Positions 12,003-25,800 of a stretch of 64,000 bases of DNA are shown piece after piece. Under the pieces are notes generated by a model. The model did not search any database. It was not told where the DNA came from and was given only the letters and a program-made list of their open reading frames with translations. The stretch covers positions 34,896,001 to 34,960,000 of the forward strand of contig CM069873.1 of assembly GCA_036172665.1 (NCBI GenBank), given 5' to 3'. The position numbers were made by a program, and so were the translations under genes. The stretch's first letter is position 1. Every line of letters begins with the position of its first letter. The stretch is from Prosopocoilus inquinatus. Its lineage: Eukaryota > Arthropoda > Insecta > Coleoptera > Lucanidae.

Positions 12003-14260
12003 ACTCATCTATCATGTTATTTGACGTTTGGATGGACTCCAGTAACTCTGATGTGAGATACAAAGTTCTCGGACGCAGCAGAAGCTGGAAATAGTTTTGA
12101 ACGAAACAACACGTATTAGCGTTGTTGCTGTGATGTATCTAATCGATCCTTACTCATCTATCATGTTATTTGACGTTTGGATGGACTCCAGTAACTCTGA
12201 TGTGAGATACAAAGTTTTCGGACGCAGCAGAAGCTGGAGATAGTTTTAAACGAAACAACACGCATTAGCGTTGTTCCTGTGATGTATCTAATCGATCCTT
12301 ACTCATCTATCATGTTATTTGACGTTTGGATGGACTCCAGTAACTCTGATGTGAGATACAAAGTTCTCGGACGCAGCAGAAGCTGGAAATAGTTTTAAAC
12401 GAAATAACACTCATTAGCGTTGTTCCTGTGATGTATCTAATCGATCCTTACTCATCTATCATGTTATTTGACGTTTCGATGGACTCCAGTAACTCTAATG
12501 TGAGATACGATATTTTCGGACGCAGCAGAAGCTGGAAATAGTTTTAAACGAAACAACACGCATTAGCGTTGTTCCTGTGATGTATCTAATCGATCCTTAC
12601 TCATCTATCATGTTATTTGACGTTTCGATGGACTCTAGTAATTCTGATGTGAGATACGAAGTTTTTGGACGCAGCAGGAGCTGGAAATAGTTTTAAACGA
12701 AACAACACGTATTAGCGTTGTTGCTGTGATGTATCTAATCGATCCTTATTTATCTATCATGTTATTTGACGTTTCGATGGACTCTAGTAACTCTGATGTG
12801 ACATACGAAGTTCTTGGGCGCAGCAGGAGCTGGAAATAGTTTTAAAAGAAGCAACACGTATTAGCGTTGCTCCTGTGATGTATCTAATCGATCCTTACTT
12901 AGCTACTATGTTATTTGACGTTTCGATGAACTCCAGTAACTCTAATGTGAGATACGAAATTTTCGGACGCAGCAGAAGCTGGAAATAGTTTTAAACGATA
13001 CAACACGTATTAGCGTTGTTCCTGTGATGTATCTAATCGATCCTTACTCATCTATCTTGTTATTTGACGTTTGGATGGACTCCAGTAACTCTGATGTGAG
13101 ATACAAAGTTCTCGGACGCAGCAGAAGCTGGAAATAGTTTTGAACGAAACAACACGTATTATCGTTGTTCCTGTGATGTATCTAATCGATCCTTACTTAT
13201 CTATCATGTTATTTGAAGTTTGGATGGTCTCCAGAAACTCTGATGTGAGATAAAAAGTTTTCGGACGCAGCAGAAGCTGGAGATAGTTTTAAACGAAACA
13301 ACACGCATTAGCGTTGTTCCTGTGATGTATCTAATCGATCCTTACTCATCTATCATGTTATTTTTCGTTTCGATGGACTCCAGTAACTCTGATGTGAGAT
13401 ACAAAGCTTTCGGACGCAGCAGAAGCTTTAAATAGTTTTGAACGAAACAACACGTATTAGCGTTGTTCCTGTGATGTATCTAATCGATCCTTACTTAGCT
13501 ACTATGTTATTTGACGTTTCGATGGACTCTAGTAATTCTGATGTGAGATACGAAGTTTTTGGACGCAGCAGGAGCTGGAAATAGTTTTAAACGAAACAAC
13601 ACGTATTTGCGTTGTTCCTGTGATGTACCTAATCGATCCTTACTCATCTATCATGTTATTTGACGTTTGGATGGACTCCAGTAACTCTGATGTGAGATAC
13701 AAAGTTCTCGGACGCAGCAGAAACTGGAAATAGTTTTGAACGAAACAACACGTATTAGCGTTGTTGCTGTGATGTATCTAATCGATCCTTACTCATCTAT
13801 CATGTTATTTGACGTTTGGATGGACTCCAGTAACTCTGATGTGAGATACAAAGTTTTCGGACGCAGCAGAAGCTGGAGATAGTTTTAAACGAAACAACAC
13901 GCATTAGCGTTGTTCCTGTGATGTATCTAATCGATCCTTACTCATCTATCATGTTATTTGACGTTTGGATGGACTCCAGTAACTCTGATGTGAGATACAA
14001 AGTTCTCGGACGCAGCAGAAGCTGGAAATAGTTTTAAACGAAATAACACTCATTAGCGTTGTTCCTGTGATGTATCTAATCGATCCTTACTCATCTATCA
14101 TGTTATTTGAAGTTTCGATGGACTCCAGTAACTCTAATGTGAGATACGATATTTTCGGACGCAGCAGAAGCTGGAAATAGTTTTAAACGAAACAACACGC
14201 ATTAGCGTTGTTCCTGTGATGTATCTAATCGATCCTTACTCATCTATCATGTTATTTGAC
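12003..14260. repeat. 11-monomer repeat phase
   Basis: The gaaataacactc monomer recurs at 12401 and 14040, an offset of 1639 bp (11 x 149), with matching flanks of roughly four monomers on each side. The unit is half the 22-monomer period of the preceding block. One difference seen is tttgaagtttcg near 14108 against tttgacgtttcg in the earlier copy. Boundaries are approximate. Confidence 0.75.
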
Positions 14261-16420
14261 GTTTCGATGGACTCCAGTAACTCTAATGTGAGATACGAAA
14301 TTTTCGGACGCAGCAGAGGCTGGAAATAGTTTTAAACGAAACAACACGTATTAGCGTTGTTCCTGTGATGTATCTAATCGATCCTTATTTATCTATCATG
14401 TTATTTGACGTTTCGATGGACTCTAGTAACTCTGATGTGACATACGAAGTTTTTGGGCGCAGCAGGAGCTGGAAATAGTTTTAAAAGAAGCAACACGTAT
14501 TAGCGTTGTTCCTGTGATGTATCTTATCGATCCTTACTTAGCTACTATGTTATTTGACGTTTCGATGGACTCCAGTAACTCTAATGTGAGATACGAAATT
14601 TTCGGACGCAGCAGAGGCTGGAAATAGTTTTAAACGAAACAACACGTATTAGCGTTGTTCCTGTGATGTATCTAATCGATCCTTACTCATCTATCATGTT
14701 ATTTGACGTTTGGATGGACTCCAGTACCTCTGATGTGAGATACAAAGTTCTCGGACGCAGCAGAAGCTGGAAATAGTTTTGAAGGAAACAACACGTATTA
14801 ACGTTGTTCCTGTGATGTATCTAATCGATCCTTACTTATCTATCATGTTATTTGACGTTTGGATGGACTCCAGTAACTCTGATGTGAGATACAAAGTTTC
14901 CGGACGCAGCAGAAGCTGGAGATAGTTTTAAACGAAACAACACGCCTTAGCGTTGTTCCTGTGATGTATCTAATCGATCCTTATTCATCTATCATGTTAT
15001 TTGGCGTTTCGATGGACTCCAGTAACTCTGATGTGAGATACAAAGTTTTCGGACGCAGCAGCAGCTGGAAATAGTTTTGAACGAAACAACACGTATTAGC
15101 GTTGTTCCTGTGATGTATCTAATCGATCCTTACTTAGCTACTATGTTATTTGACGTTTCGATGGACTCCAATAACTCTGATGTGAGATACAAAGTTCTCG
15201 GACGCAGCAGAAGCTGGAAATAGTTTTAAACGAAATAACACTCATTAGCGTTGTTCCTGTGATGTATCTAATCGATCCTTACTCATCTATCATGTTATTT
15301 GACGTTTCGATGGACTCCAGTAACTCTAATGTGAGATACGATATTTTCGGACGCAGCAGAAGCTGGAAATAGTTTTAAACGAAACAACACGCATTAGCGT
15401 TGTTCCTGTGATGTATCTAATCGATCCTTACTCATCTATCATGTTATTTGACGTTTCGATGGACTCTAGTAATTCTGATGTGAGATACGAAGTTTTTGGA
15501 CGCAGCAGGAGCTGGAAATAGTTTTAAACGAAACAACACGTATTAGCGTTGTTCCTGTGATGTATCTAATCGATCCTTATTTATCTATCATGTTATTTGA
15601 CGTTTCGATGGACTCTAGTAACTCTGATGTGACATACGAAGTTTTTGGGCGCAGCAGGAGCTGGAAATAGTTTTAAAAGAAGCAACACGTATTAGCGTTG
15701 TTCCTGTGATGTATCTTATCGATGCTTACTTAGCTACTATGTTAATTGACGTTTCGATGGACTCCAGTAACTCTAATGTGAGATACGAAATTTTCGGACG
15801 CAGCAGAGGCTGGAAATAGTTTTAAACGAAACAACACGTATTAGCGTTGTTCCTGTGATGTATCTAATCGATCCTTACTCATCTATCATGTTATTTGACG
15901 TTTGGATGGACTCCAGTATCTCTGATGTGAGATACAAAGTTCTCGGACGCAGCAGAAGCTGGAAATAGTTTTGAAGGAAACAACACGTATTAACGTTGTT
16001 CCTGTGATGTATCTAATCGATCCTTACTCATCTATCATGTTATTTGACGTTTCGATGGACTCTAGTAACTCTGATGTGACATACGAAGTTTTTGGACGCA
16101 GCAGGAGCTGGAAATAGTTTTAAACGAAACAACACGTATTAGCGTTGTTCCTGTGATGTATCTAATCGATCCTTACTCATCTATCATGTTATTTGACGTT
16201 TGGATGGACTCCAGTATCTCTGATGTGAGATACAAAGTTCTCGGACGCAGCAGAAGCTGGAAATAGTTTTGAAGGAAACAACACGTATTAACGTTGTTCC
16301 TGTGATGTATCTAACCGATCCTTACTTATCTATCATGTTATTTGACGTTTGGATGGACTCCAGTAACTCTGATGTGAGATACAAAGTTTTCGGACGCAGC
16401 AGAAGCTGGAGATAGTTTTA
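14040..16420. repeat. 8-monomer repeat phase (1192 bp)
   Basis: The gaaataacactc words at 14040 and 15232, and the atcttatcga words at 14521 and 15713, are both exactly 1192 bp apart (8 x 149). The agtacctctg and agtatctctg monomers (about 14723, 15915 and 16213) and the gaaggaaac monomers follow. Between 15420 and 15490 one monomer in the second copy has been replaced by another subfamily, so the copies are mosaics rather than clean repeats. Confidence 0.72.
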
Positions 16421-17362
16421 AACGAAACAACACGCCTTAGCGTTGTTCCTGTGATGTATCTAATCGATCCTTATTCATCTATCATGTTATTTGGCGTTTC
16501 GATGGACTCCAGTAACTCTGATGTGAGATACAAAGTTTTCGGACGCAGCAGCAGCTGGAAATAGTTTTGAACGAAACAACACGTATTAGCGTTGTTCCTG
16601 TGATGTATCTAATCGATCCTTACTTAGCTACTATGTTATTTGACGTTTCGATGGACTCCAATAACTCTGATGTGAGATACAAAGTTTTCGGACGCAGCAG
16701 AAGCTGGAAATAGTTTTAAACAAAACAACACGCATTAGCGTTGTTCCTGTGTTGTATCTATTCGATCCTTACTCATCTATCATGTTATTTGGCGTTTCGA
16801 TGGACTCCAGTAACTCTGATGTGAGATACAAAGTTTTCGGACGCAGCAGAAGCTGGAAATAGTTTTAAACAAAACAACACGCATTAGCGTTGTTCCTGTG
16901 TTGTATCTAATCGATCCTTACTCATCTATCATGTTATTTGACGTTTCGATGGACTCTAGTAACTCTGATGTGAGATACGAAGTTTTTGGACGCAGCAGGA
17001 GCTGGAAATAATTATAAACGAAACAACACGTATTAGCGTTGTTCCTGTGATGTATCTAATCGATCCTTATTTATCTATCATGTTATTTGACGTTTCGATG
17101 TACTCTAGTAACTCTGATGTGACATACGAAGTTTTTGGGCGCAGCAGGAGCTGGAAATAGTTTTAAAAGAAGCAACACGTATTAGCGTTGTTCCTGTGAT
17201 GTATCTAACCGATGCTTACTTAGCTACTATGTTATTTGACGTTTCGATGGACTCCAGTAACTCTAATGTGAGATACGAAATTTTCGGACGCAGCAGAAGC
17301 TGGAAATAGTTTTAAACGATACAACACGTATTAGCGTTGTTCCTGTGATGTATCTAATCGAT
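15994..17362. repeat. 9.2-monomer block also present at 27454-28822
   Basis: The two copies are 11,460 bp apart and align base for base without an indel. The only differences seen are one base at 16796/28256 (ggcgtttcg against ggcgtatcg) and one at 17101/28561 (t against g). After 17362 the match resumes at an offset of 11,311 bp, 149 less, showing that one monomer is missing from the right-hand copy. The resumed match runs to about 18078 and 29389. Confidence 0.88.
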
Positions 17363-19549
17363 AGTTACTCATCTATCATGTTATTTGACGTTTGGATGGA
17401 CTCCAGTAACTCTGATGTGAGATACAAAGTTCTCGGACGCAGCAGAAGCTGGAAATAGTTTTGAACGAAACAACACGTATTATCGTTGTTCCTGTGATGT
17501 ATCTAATCGATCCTTACTTATCTATCATGTTATTTGAAGTTTGGATGGTCTCCAGTAACTCTGATGTGAGATACAAAGTTTTCGGACGCAGCAGAAGCTG
17601 GAGATAGTTTTAAACGAAACAACACGCATTAGCGTTGTTCCTGTGATGTATCTAATCGATCCTTACTCATCTATCATGTTATTTTTCGTTTCGATGGACT
17701 CCAGTAACTCTGATGTGAGATACAAAGCTTTCGGACGCAGCAGAAGCTGGAAATAGTTTTGAACGAAACAACACGTATTAGCGTTGTTCCTGTGATGTAT
17801 CTAATCGATCCTTACTTAGCTACTATGTTATTTGACGCTTCGATGGACTCCAATAACTCTGATGTGAGATACAAAGTTTTCGGACGCAGCAGAAGCTGGA
17901 AATAGTTTTAAACGAAACAACATCCATTAGCGTTGCTCCTGTGATGTATCTAATCGATCCTTACTCATCTATCATTTTATTTGACGTTTGGATAGACTCC
18001 AGTAACTCTGATGTGAGATACAAAGTTTACGGACGCAGCAGAAGCTGGAAATAGTTTTAAACGAAACAACACGCATTACCGTTGTTCCTGTGATGTATCT
18101 AATCGATCCTTACTCATCTATCATGTTATTTGGCGTTTCGATGGACTCCAGTAACTCTGATGTGAGATACAAAGTTCTCGGACGCAGCTGAAGCTAAAAA
18201 TAGTTTTAAACGAAACAGCGCGCATTAGCGTTGTTCCTGTGACGCATTTAATCGATCCTTACTCATCTATCATGTTATTTGACGTTTGAATGGACTCCAG
18301 TAACTCTGATGTGAGATACAAAGTTCTCGGACGCAGCAGAAGCTGGAAATAGTTTTGAACGAAACAACACGTATTAGCGTTGTTCTTGTGATGTATCTAA
18401 TCGATCCTTACTTATCTACTATGTTATTTGACGTTTCGATGGACTCCAGTAACTCTGATGTGAGATACGAAATTTTCGAACGCAGCAGAATCTGGATATA
18501 GTATTAAATGAAACAACACGCATTAGCGTTGTTCCTGTGATGTATCTAATCGATCCTTACTCATCTATCATGTTATTTGACGTTTCGATGGACTCTAGTA
18601 ACTCTAATGTGAGATATGAAGTTTTTGGACGCAGCAGGAGCTGGAAATAGTTTTAAACGAAACAACACGTATTAGCGTTGTTCCTGTGATGTATCTAATC
18701 GCTCCTTACTTAGCTACTATGTTATTTGACGTTTCGATGGACTCCAGTAACTCTAATGTGAGATACGAAATTTTCGGACGCAGCAGAAGCTGGAAATAGT
18801 TTTAAACGAAACAACACGTATTAGCGTTGTTCCTGTGATGTATCTAATCGATCCTTACTCATCTATCATGTTATTTGACGTTTGGATGGACTCCAGTAAC
18901 TGATGTGAGATACAAAGTTCTCGGACGCAGCAGAAGCTGGAAATAGTTTTGAACGAAACAACACGTATTAGCGTTGTTCCTGTGATGTATCTAATCGATC
19001 CTTACTTATCTATCATGTTATCTGACGTTTGGATGGACTCCAGTAACTCTGATGTGAGATACAATGTTTTCGGACGCAGCAGAAGCTGGAGATAGTTTTA
19101 AACGAAACAACACGCATTAGCGTTGTTCCTGTGATGTATCTAATCGATCCTTGCTCATCTATCATGTTATTTGGCGTTTCGATGGACTCCAGTAACTCTG
19201 ATGTGAGATACAAAGTTTTCGGACGCAGCAGAAGCTGGAAATAGTTTTGAACGAGACAACACGTATTAGCGTTGTTCCTGTGATGTATCTAATCGATCCT
19301 TACTTAGCTACTATGTTATTTGACGTTTCGATTGACTCCAATAACTCTGATGTGAGATAAAAATTTTTCGGACGCAGCAGAAGCTGGAAATAGTTTTAAA
19401 CGAAACAACACGCATTAGCGTTGTTCCTGTGATGTATCTAATCGATCCTTACTCATCTATCATTTTATTTGACGTTTGGATGGACTACAGTAACTCTGAT
19501 GTGAGATACAAAGTTTACGGACGCAGCAGAAGCTGGAAATAGTTTTAAA
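16870..19549. repeat. 18-monomer HOR unit, copy 1 (2680 bp)
   Basis: It is followed immediately by a second copy at an offset of 2680 bp, 18 x 149 minus the 2-bp deletion near 18897. Rare shared words include aagctaaaaatag, tggatatagtatt, gagatatgaag, cagcgcgcatt, gacgcattt and acgagacaac. The only substitutions seen are at 17363-17364 (atag against atcc in copy 2). The unit starts with the caaaacaacacg monomer. Confidence 0.93.
18897..18905. repeat. 2-bp deletion allele at m126-127 (seventeen copies)
   Basis: taactgatg replaces taactctgatg. Copies start at 18897, 21577, 23509, 24997, 26932, 30059, 31547, 33631, 36907, 41226, 46880, 48216, 50294, 52673, 53571, 58784 and 59378. The allele was not seen in the first 18.8 kb and is spread over the middle and right of the array. 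Confidence 0.92.
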
Positions 19550-22229
19550 CAAAACAACACGCATTAGCGTTGTTCCTGTGTTGTATCTAATCGATCCTTA
19601 CTCATCTATCATGTTATTTGACGTTTCGATGGACTCTAGTAACTCTGATGTGAGATACGAAGTTTTTGGACGCAGCAGGAGCTGGAAATAATTATAAACG
19701 AAACAACACGTATTAGCGTTGTTCCTGTGATGTATCTAATCGATCCTTATTTATCTATCATGTTATTTGACGTTTCGATGTACTCTAGTAACTCTGATGT
19801 GACATACGAAGTTTTTGGGCGCAGCAGGAGCTGGAAATAGTTTTAAAAGAAGCAACACGTATTAGCGTTGTTCCTGTGATGTATCTAACCGATGCTTACT
19901 TAGCTACTATGTTATTTGACGTTTCGATGGACTCCAGTAACTCTAATGTGAGATACGAAATTTTCGGACGCAGCAGAAGCTGGAAATAGTTTTAAACGAT
20001 ACAACACGTATTAGCGTTGTTCCTGTGATGTATCTAATCGATCCTTACTCATCTATCATGTTATTTGACGTTTGGATGGACTCCAGTAACTCTGATGTGA
20101 GATACAAAGTTCTCGGACGCAGCAGAAGCTGGAAATAGTTTTGAACGAAACAACACGTATTATCGTTGTTCCTGTGATGTATCTAATCGATCCTTACTTA
20201 TCTATCATGTTATTTGAAGTTTGGATGGTCTCCAGTAACTCTGATGTGAGATACAAAGTTTTCGGACGCAGCAGAAGCTGGAGATAGTTTTAAACGAAAC
20301 AACACGCATTAGCGTTGTTCCTGTGATGTATCTAATCGATCCTTACTCATCTATCATGTTATTTTTCGTTTCGATGGACTCCAGTAACTCTGATGTGAGA
20401 TACAAAGCTTTCGGACGCAGCAGAAGCTGGAAATAGTTTTGAACGAAACAACACGTATTAGCGTTGTTCCTGTGATGTATCTAATCGATCCTTACTTAGC
20501 TACTATGTTATTTGACGCTTCGATGGACTCCAATAACTCTGATGTGAGATACAAAGTTTTCGGACGCAGCAGAAGCTGGAAATAGTTTTAAACGAAACAA
20601 CATCCATTAGCGTTGCTCCTGTGATGTATCTAATCGATCCTTACTCATCTATCATTTTATTTGACGTTTGGATAGACTCCAGTAACTCTGATGTGAGATA
20701 CAAAGTTTACGGACGCAGCAGAAGCTGGAAATAGTTTTAAACGAAACAACACGCATTACCGTTGTTCCTGTGATGTATCTAATCGATCCTTACTCATCTA
20801 TCATGTTATTTGGCGTTTCGATGGACTCCAGTAACTCTGATGTGAGATACAAAGTTCTCGGACGCAGCTGAAGCTAAAAATAGTTTTAAACGAAACAGCG
20901 CGCATTAGCGTTGTTCCTGTGACGCATTTAATCGATCCTTACTCATCTATCATGTTATTTGACGTTTGAATGGACTCCAGTAACTCTGATGTGAGATACA
21001 AAGTTCTCGGACGCAGCAGAAGCTGGAAATAGTTTTGAACGAAACAACACGTATTAGCGTTGTTCTTGTGATGTATCTAATCGATCCTTACTTATCTACT
21101 ATGTTATTTGACGTTTCGATGGACTCCAGTAACTCTGATGTGAGATACGAAATTTTCGAACGCAGCAGAATCTGGATATAGTATTAAATGAAACAACACG
21201 CATTAGCGTTGTTCCTGTGATGTATCTAATCGATCCTTACTCATCTATCATGTTATTTGACGTTTCGATGGACTCTAGTAACTCTAATGTGAGATATGAA
21301 GTTTTTGGACGCAGCAGGAGCTGGAAATAGTTTTAAACGAAACAACACGTATTAGCGTTGTTCCTGTGATGTATCTAATCGCTCCTTACTTAGCTACTAT
21401 GTTATTTGACGTTTCGATGGACTCCAGTAACTCTAATGTGAGATACGAAATTTTCGGACGCAGCAGAAGCTGGAAATAGTTTTAAACGAAACAACACGTA
21501 TTAGCGTTGTTCCTGTGATGTATCTAATCGATCCTTACTCATCTATCATGTTATTTGACGTTTGGATGGACTCCAGTAACTGATGTGAGATACAAAGTTC
21601 TCGGACGCAGCAGAAGCTGGAAATAGTTTTGAACGAAACAACACGTATTAGCGTTGTTCCTGTGATGTATCTAATCGATCCTTACTTATCTATCATGTTA
21701 TCTGACGTTTGGATGGACTCCAGTAACTCTGATGTGAGATACAATGTTTTCGGACGCAGCAGAAGCTGGAGATAGTTTTAAACGAAACAACACGCATTAG
21801 CGTTGTTCCTGTGATGTATCTAATCGATCCTTGCTCATCTATCATGTTATTTGGCGTTTCGATGGACTCCAGTAACTCTGATGTGAGATACAAAGTTTTC
21901 GGACGCAGCAGAAGCTGGAAATAGTTTTGAACGAGACAACACGTATTAGCGTTGTTCCTGTGATGTATCTAATCGATCCTTACTTAGCTACTATGTTATT
22001 TGACGTTTCGATTGACTCCAATAACTCTGATGTGAGATAAAAATTTTTCGGACGCAGCAGAAGCTGGAAATAGTTTTAAACGAAACAACACGCATTAGCG
22101 TTGTTCCTGTGATGTATCTAATCGATCCTTACTCATCTATCATTTTATTTGACGTTTGGATGGACTACAGTAACTCTGATGTGAGATACAAAGTTTACGG
22201 ACGCAGCAGAAGCTGGAAATAGTTTTAAA
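19550..22229. repeat. 18-monomer HOR unit, copy 2 (2680 bp)
   Basis: Near-identical tandem copy of 16870-19549. It carries the same 2-bp deletion allele (taactgatg at 21577), the same cttgctcatc variant (21833) and the same gattgactcc and tggactacag words. The copy ends at 22230, where the expected caaaac reads cgaaac. Confidence 0.93.
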
Positions 22230-22823
22230 CGAAACAACACGCATTACCGTTGTTCCTGTGATGTATCTAATCGATCCTTACTCATCTATCATGTTATTTG
22301 GCGTTTCGATGGGCTCCAGTAACTCTGATGTGAGACACAAAGTTCTCGGACGCGGCTGAAGCTGGAAATACTTTTAAACGAAACAACACGCATTAGCGTT
22401 GTTCCTGTGATGTATCTAATCGATCCTTACTTAGCTACTATGTTATTTCACGTTTCGATGGACTCCAGTAACTCTAATGTGAGAGAAATTTTCGGACGCA
22501 GCAGAAGCTGGAAATAGTTTTAAACGAAACAACACGCATTAGCGTTGTTCCTGTGATGTATCTAATCGATCCTTACTCATCTATAATGTTATTTGGCGTT
22601 TCGATGGACTCCAGAAACTTTGATGTAAGATACGAAGTTCTCGGACGCAGCTGAAGCTGGAAATAGTTTTAAATGAAACAACACGTACTAGCGTTGTTCC
22701 TGTGATATATCTAATCGATCCTTACTCATATATCATGTTATTTGACGTTTGGATGGACTCCAGTAACTCTGATGTGAGGTACAAAGTTTTCGGACGCAGC
22801 AGAAGCTGGAAATAGTTTTAAAT
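22230..22823. repeat. Linker of four monomers between HOR domains
   Basis: Mixed monomers including the first 3-bp deletion allele (gtgagagaaatt at 22479), the aatacttttaaac variant and the gcggctgaagc variant (22352). The same series of monomers reappears near 44370-44940, so this linker is itself a copied segment. Confidence 0.75.
22479..22490. repeat. 3-bp deletion allele at m137-139 (nine copies)
   Basis: gtgagagaaatt replaces gtgagatacgaaatt. Copies start at 22479, 44661, 46594, 47782, 49119, 49413, 51643, 55522 and 57753. Most sit next to a tttcacgtt variant, so the two changes travel together. Confidence 0.92.
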
Positions 22824-25800
22824 GAAACAACACGCATTAGCGTTGTTCCTGTGATGTATCTAATGGATCCTTACTCATCTATCATGTTATTTGACGTTTC
22901 GATGGACTCTAGTAACTCTGATGTGATATACGAAGTTTTTGGACGCAGCAGGAGCTGGAAATAGTTTTAAACGAAACAACACGTATTAGCGTTGTTCCTG
23001 TGATGTATCTAATCGATCCTTACTCATCTATCATGTTATTTGATGTTTGGATGGACTCCAGTAACTCTGATGTGAGATACAATGTTCTCGGACGCAGCAG
23101 AAGCTGGAAATAGTTTTAATCGAAACAACACGCATTAGCGTTGTTCCTGTGATGTATCTAATCGATCCTTACTCATCTATCATGTTATTTGACGTTTCGA
23201 TGGACTCTAGTAACTCTGATGTGAGATACGAAGTTTTTGGACGCAGCAGGAGCTGGAAATAGTTTTAAACGAAACAACACGTATTAGCGTTGTTCCTGTG
23301 ATGTATCTAATCGCTCCTTACTTAGCTACTATGTTATTTGACGTTTCGATGGACTCCAGTAACTCTAATGTGAGATACGAAATTTTCGGACGCAGCAGAA
23401 GCTGGAAATAGTTTTAAACGAAACAACACGTATTAGCGTTGTTCCTGTGATGTATCTAATCGATCCTTACTCATCTATCATGTTATTTGACGTTTGGATG
23501 GACTCCAGTAACTGATGTGAGATACAAAGTTCTCGGACGCAGCAGAAGCTGGAAATAGTTTTGAACGAAACAACACGTATTAGCGTTGTTCCTGTGATGT
23601 ATCTAATCGATCCTTACTTATCTATCATGTTATCTGACGTTTGGATGGACTCCAATAACTCTGATGTGAGATACAATGTTTTCGGACGCAGCAGAAGCTG
23701 GAGATAGTTTTAAACGAAACAACACGCATTAGCGTTGTTCCTGTGATGTATCTAATCGATCCTTATTCATCTATCATGTTATTTGGCGTTTCGATGGACT
23801 CCAGTAACTCTGATGTGAGATACAAAGTTTTCGGACGCAGCAGCAGCTGGAAATAGTTTTGAACGAAACAACACGTATTAGCGTTGTTCCTGTGATGTAT
23901 CTAATCGATCCTTACTTAGCTACTATGTTATTTGACGTTTCGATGGACTCCAATAACTCTGATGTGAGATACAAAGTTCTCGGACGCAGCAGAAGCTGGA
24001 AATAGTTTTAAACGAAATAACACTCATTAGCGTTGTTCCTGTGATGTATCTAATCGATCCTTACTCATCTATCATGTTATTTGACGTTTCGATGGACTCC
24101 AGTAACTCTAATGTGAGATACGATATTTTCGGACGCAGCAGAAGCTGGAAATAGTTTTAAACGAAACAACACGCATTAGCGTTGTTCCTGTGATGTATCT
24201 AATCGATCCTTACTTAGCTACTATGTTATTTGACGTTTCGATTGACTCCAATAACTCTGATGTGAGATAAAAATTTTTCGGACGCAGCAGAAGCTGGAAA
24301 TAGTTTTAAACGAAACAACACGCATTAGCGTTGTTCCTGTGATGTATCTAATCGATCCTTACTCATCTATCATTTTATTTGACGTTTGGATGGACTACAG
24401 TAACTCTGATGTGAGATACAAAGTTTACGGACGCAGCAGAAGCTGGAAATAGTTTTAAACGAAACAACACGCATTACCGTTGTTCCTGTGATGTATCTAA
24501 TCGATCCTTACTCATCTATCATGTTATTTGGCGTTTCGATGGGCTCCAGTAACTCTGATGTGAGACACAAAGTTCTCGGACGCGGCTGAAGCTAGAAATA
24601 GTTTTAATCGAAACAACACGCATTAGCGTTGTTCCTGTGATGTATCTAATCGATCCTTACTCATCTATCATGTTATTTGACGTTTCGATGGACTCTAGTA
24701 ACTCTGATGTGAGATACGAAGTTTTTGGACGCAGCAGGAGCTGGAAATAGTTTTAAACGAAACAACACGTATTAGCGTTGTTCCTGTGATGTATCTAATC
24801 GCTCCTTACTTAGCTACTATGTTATTTGACGTTTCGATGGACTCCAGTAACTCTAATGTGAGATACGAAATTTTCGGACGCAGCAGAAGCTGGAAATAGT
24901 TTTAAACGAAACAACACGTATTAGCGTTGTTCCTGTGATGTATCTAATCGATCCTTACTCATCTATCATGTTATTTGACGTTTGGATGGACTCCAGTAAC
25001 TGATGTGAGATACAAAGTTCTCGGACGCAGCAGAAGCTGGAAATAGTTTTGAACGAAACAACACGTATTAGCGTTGTTCCTGTGATGTATCTAATCGATC
25101 CTTACTTATCTATCATGTTATCTGACGTTTGGATGGACTCCAATAACTCTGATGTGAGATACAATGTTTTCGGACGCAGCAGAAGCTGGAGATAGTTTTA
25201 AACGAAACAACACGCATTAGCGTTGTTCCTGTGATGTATCTAATCGATCCTTATTCATCTATCATGTTATTTGGCGTTTCGATGGACTCCAGTAACTCTG
25301 ATGTGAGATACAAAGTTTTCGGACGCAGCAGCAGCTGGAAATAGTTTTGAACGAAACAACACGTATTAGCGTTGTTCCTGTGATGTATCTAATCGATCCT
25401 TACTTAGCTACTATGTTATTTGACGTTTCGATGGACTCCAATAACTCTGATGTGAGATACAAAGTTCTCGGACGCAGCAGAAGCTGGAAATAGTTTTAAA
25501 CGAAATAACACTCATTAGCGTTGTTCCTGTGATGTATCTAATCGATCCTTACTCATCTATCATGTTATTTGACGTTTCGATGGACTCTAGTAACTCTGAT
25601 GTGACATACGAAGTTTTTGGACGCAGCAGGAGCTGGAAATAGTTTTAAACGAAACAGCACGTATTAGCGTTGTTCCTGTGATGTATCTAATCGATCCTTA
25701 CTCATCTATCATGTTATTTGACGTTTGGATGGACTCCAGTATCTCTGATGTGAGATACAAAGTTCTCGGACGCAGCAGAAGCTGGAAATAGTTTTGAAGG

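Noticed and set aside
16870..22229. Treating the 2680-bp tandem as certainly real biology
   Set aside because: With only two differences noticed, an assembly duplication cannot be excluded from sequence alone, so it is reported with that caveat.
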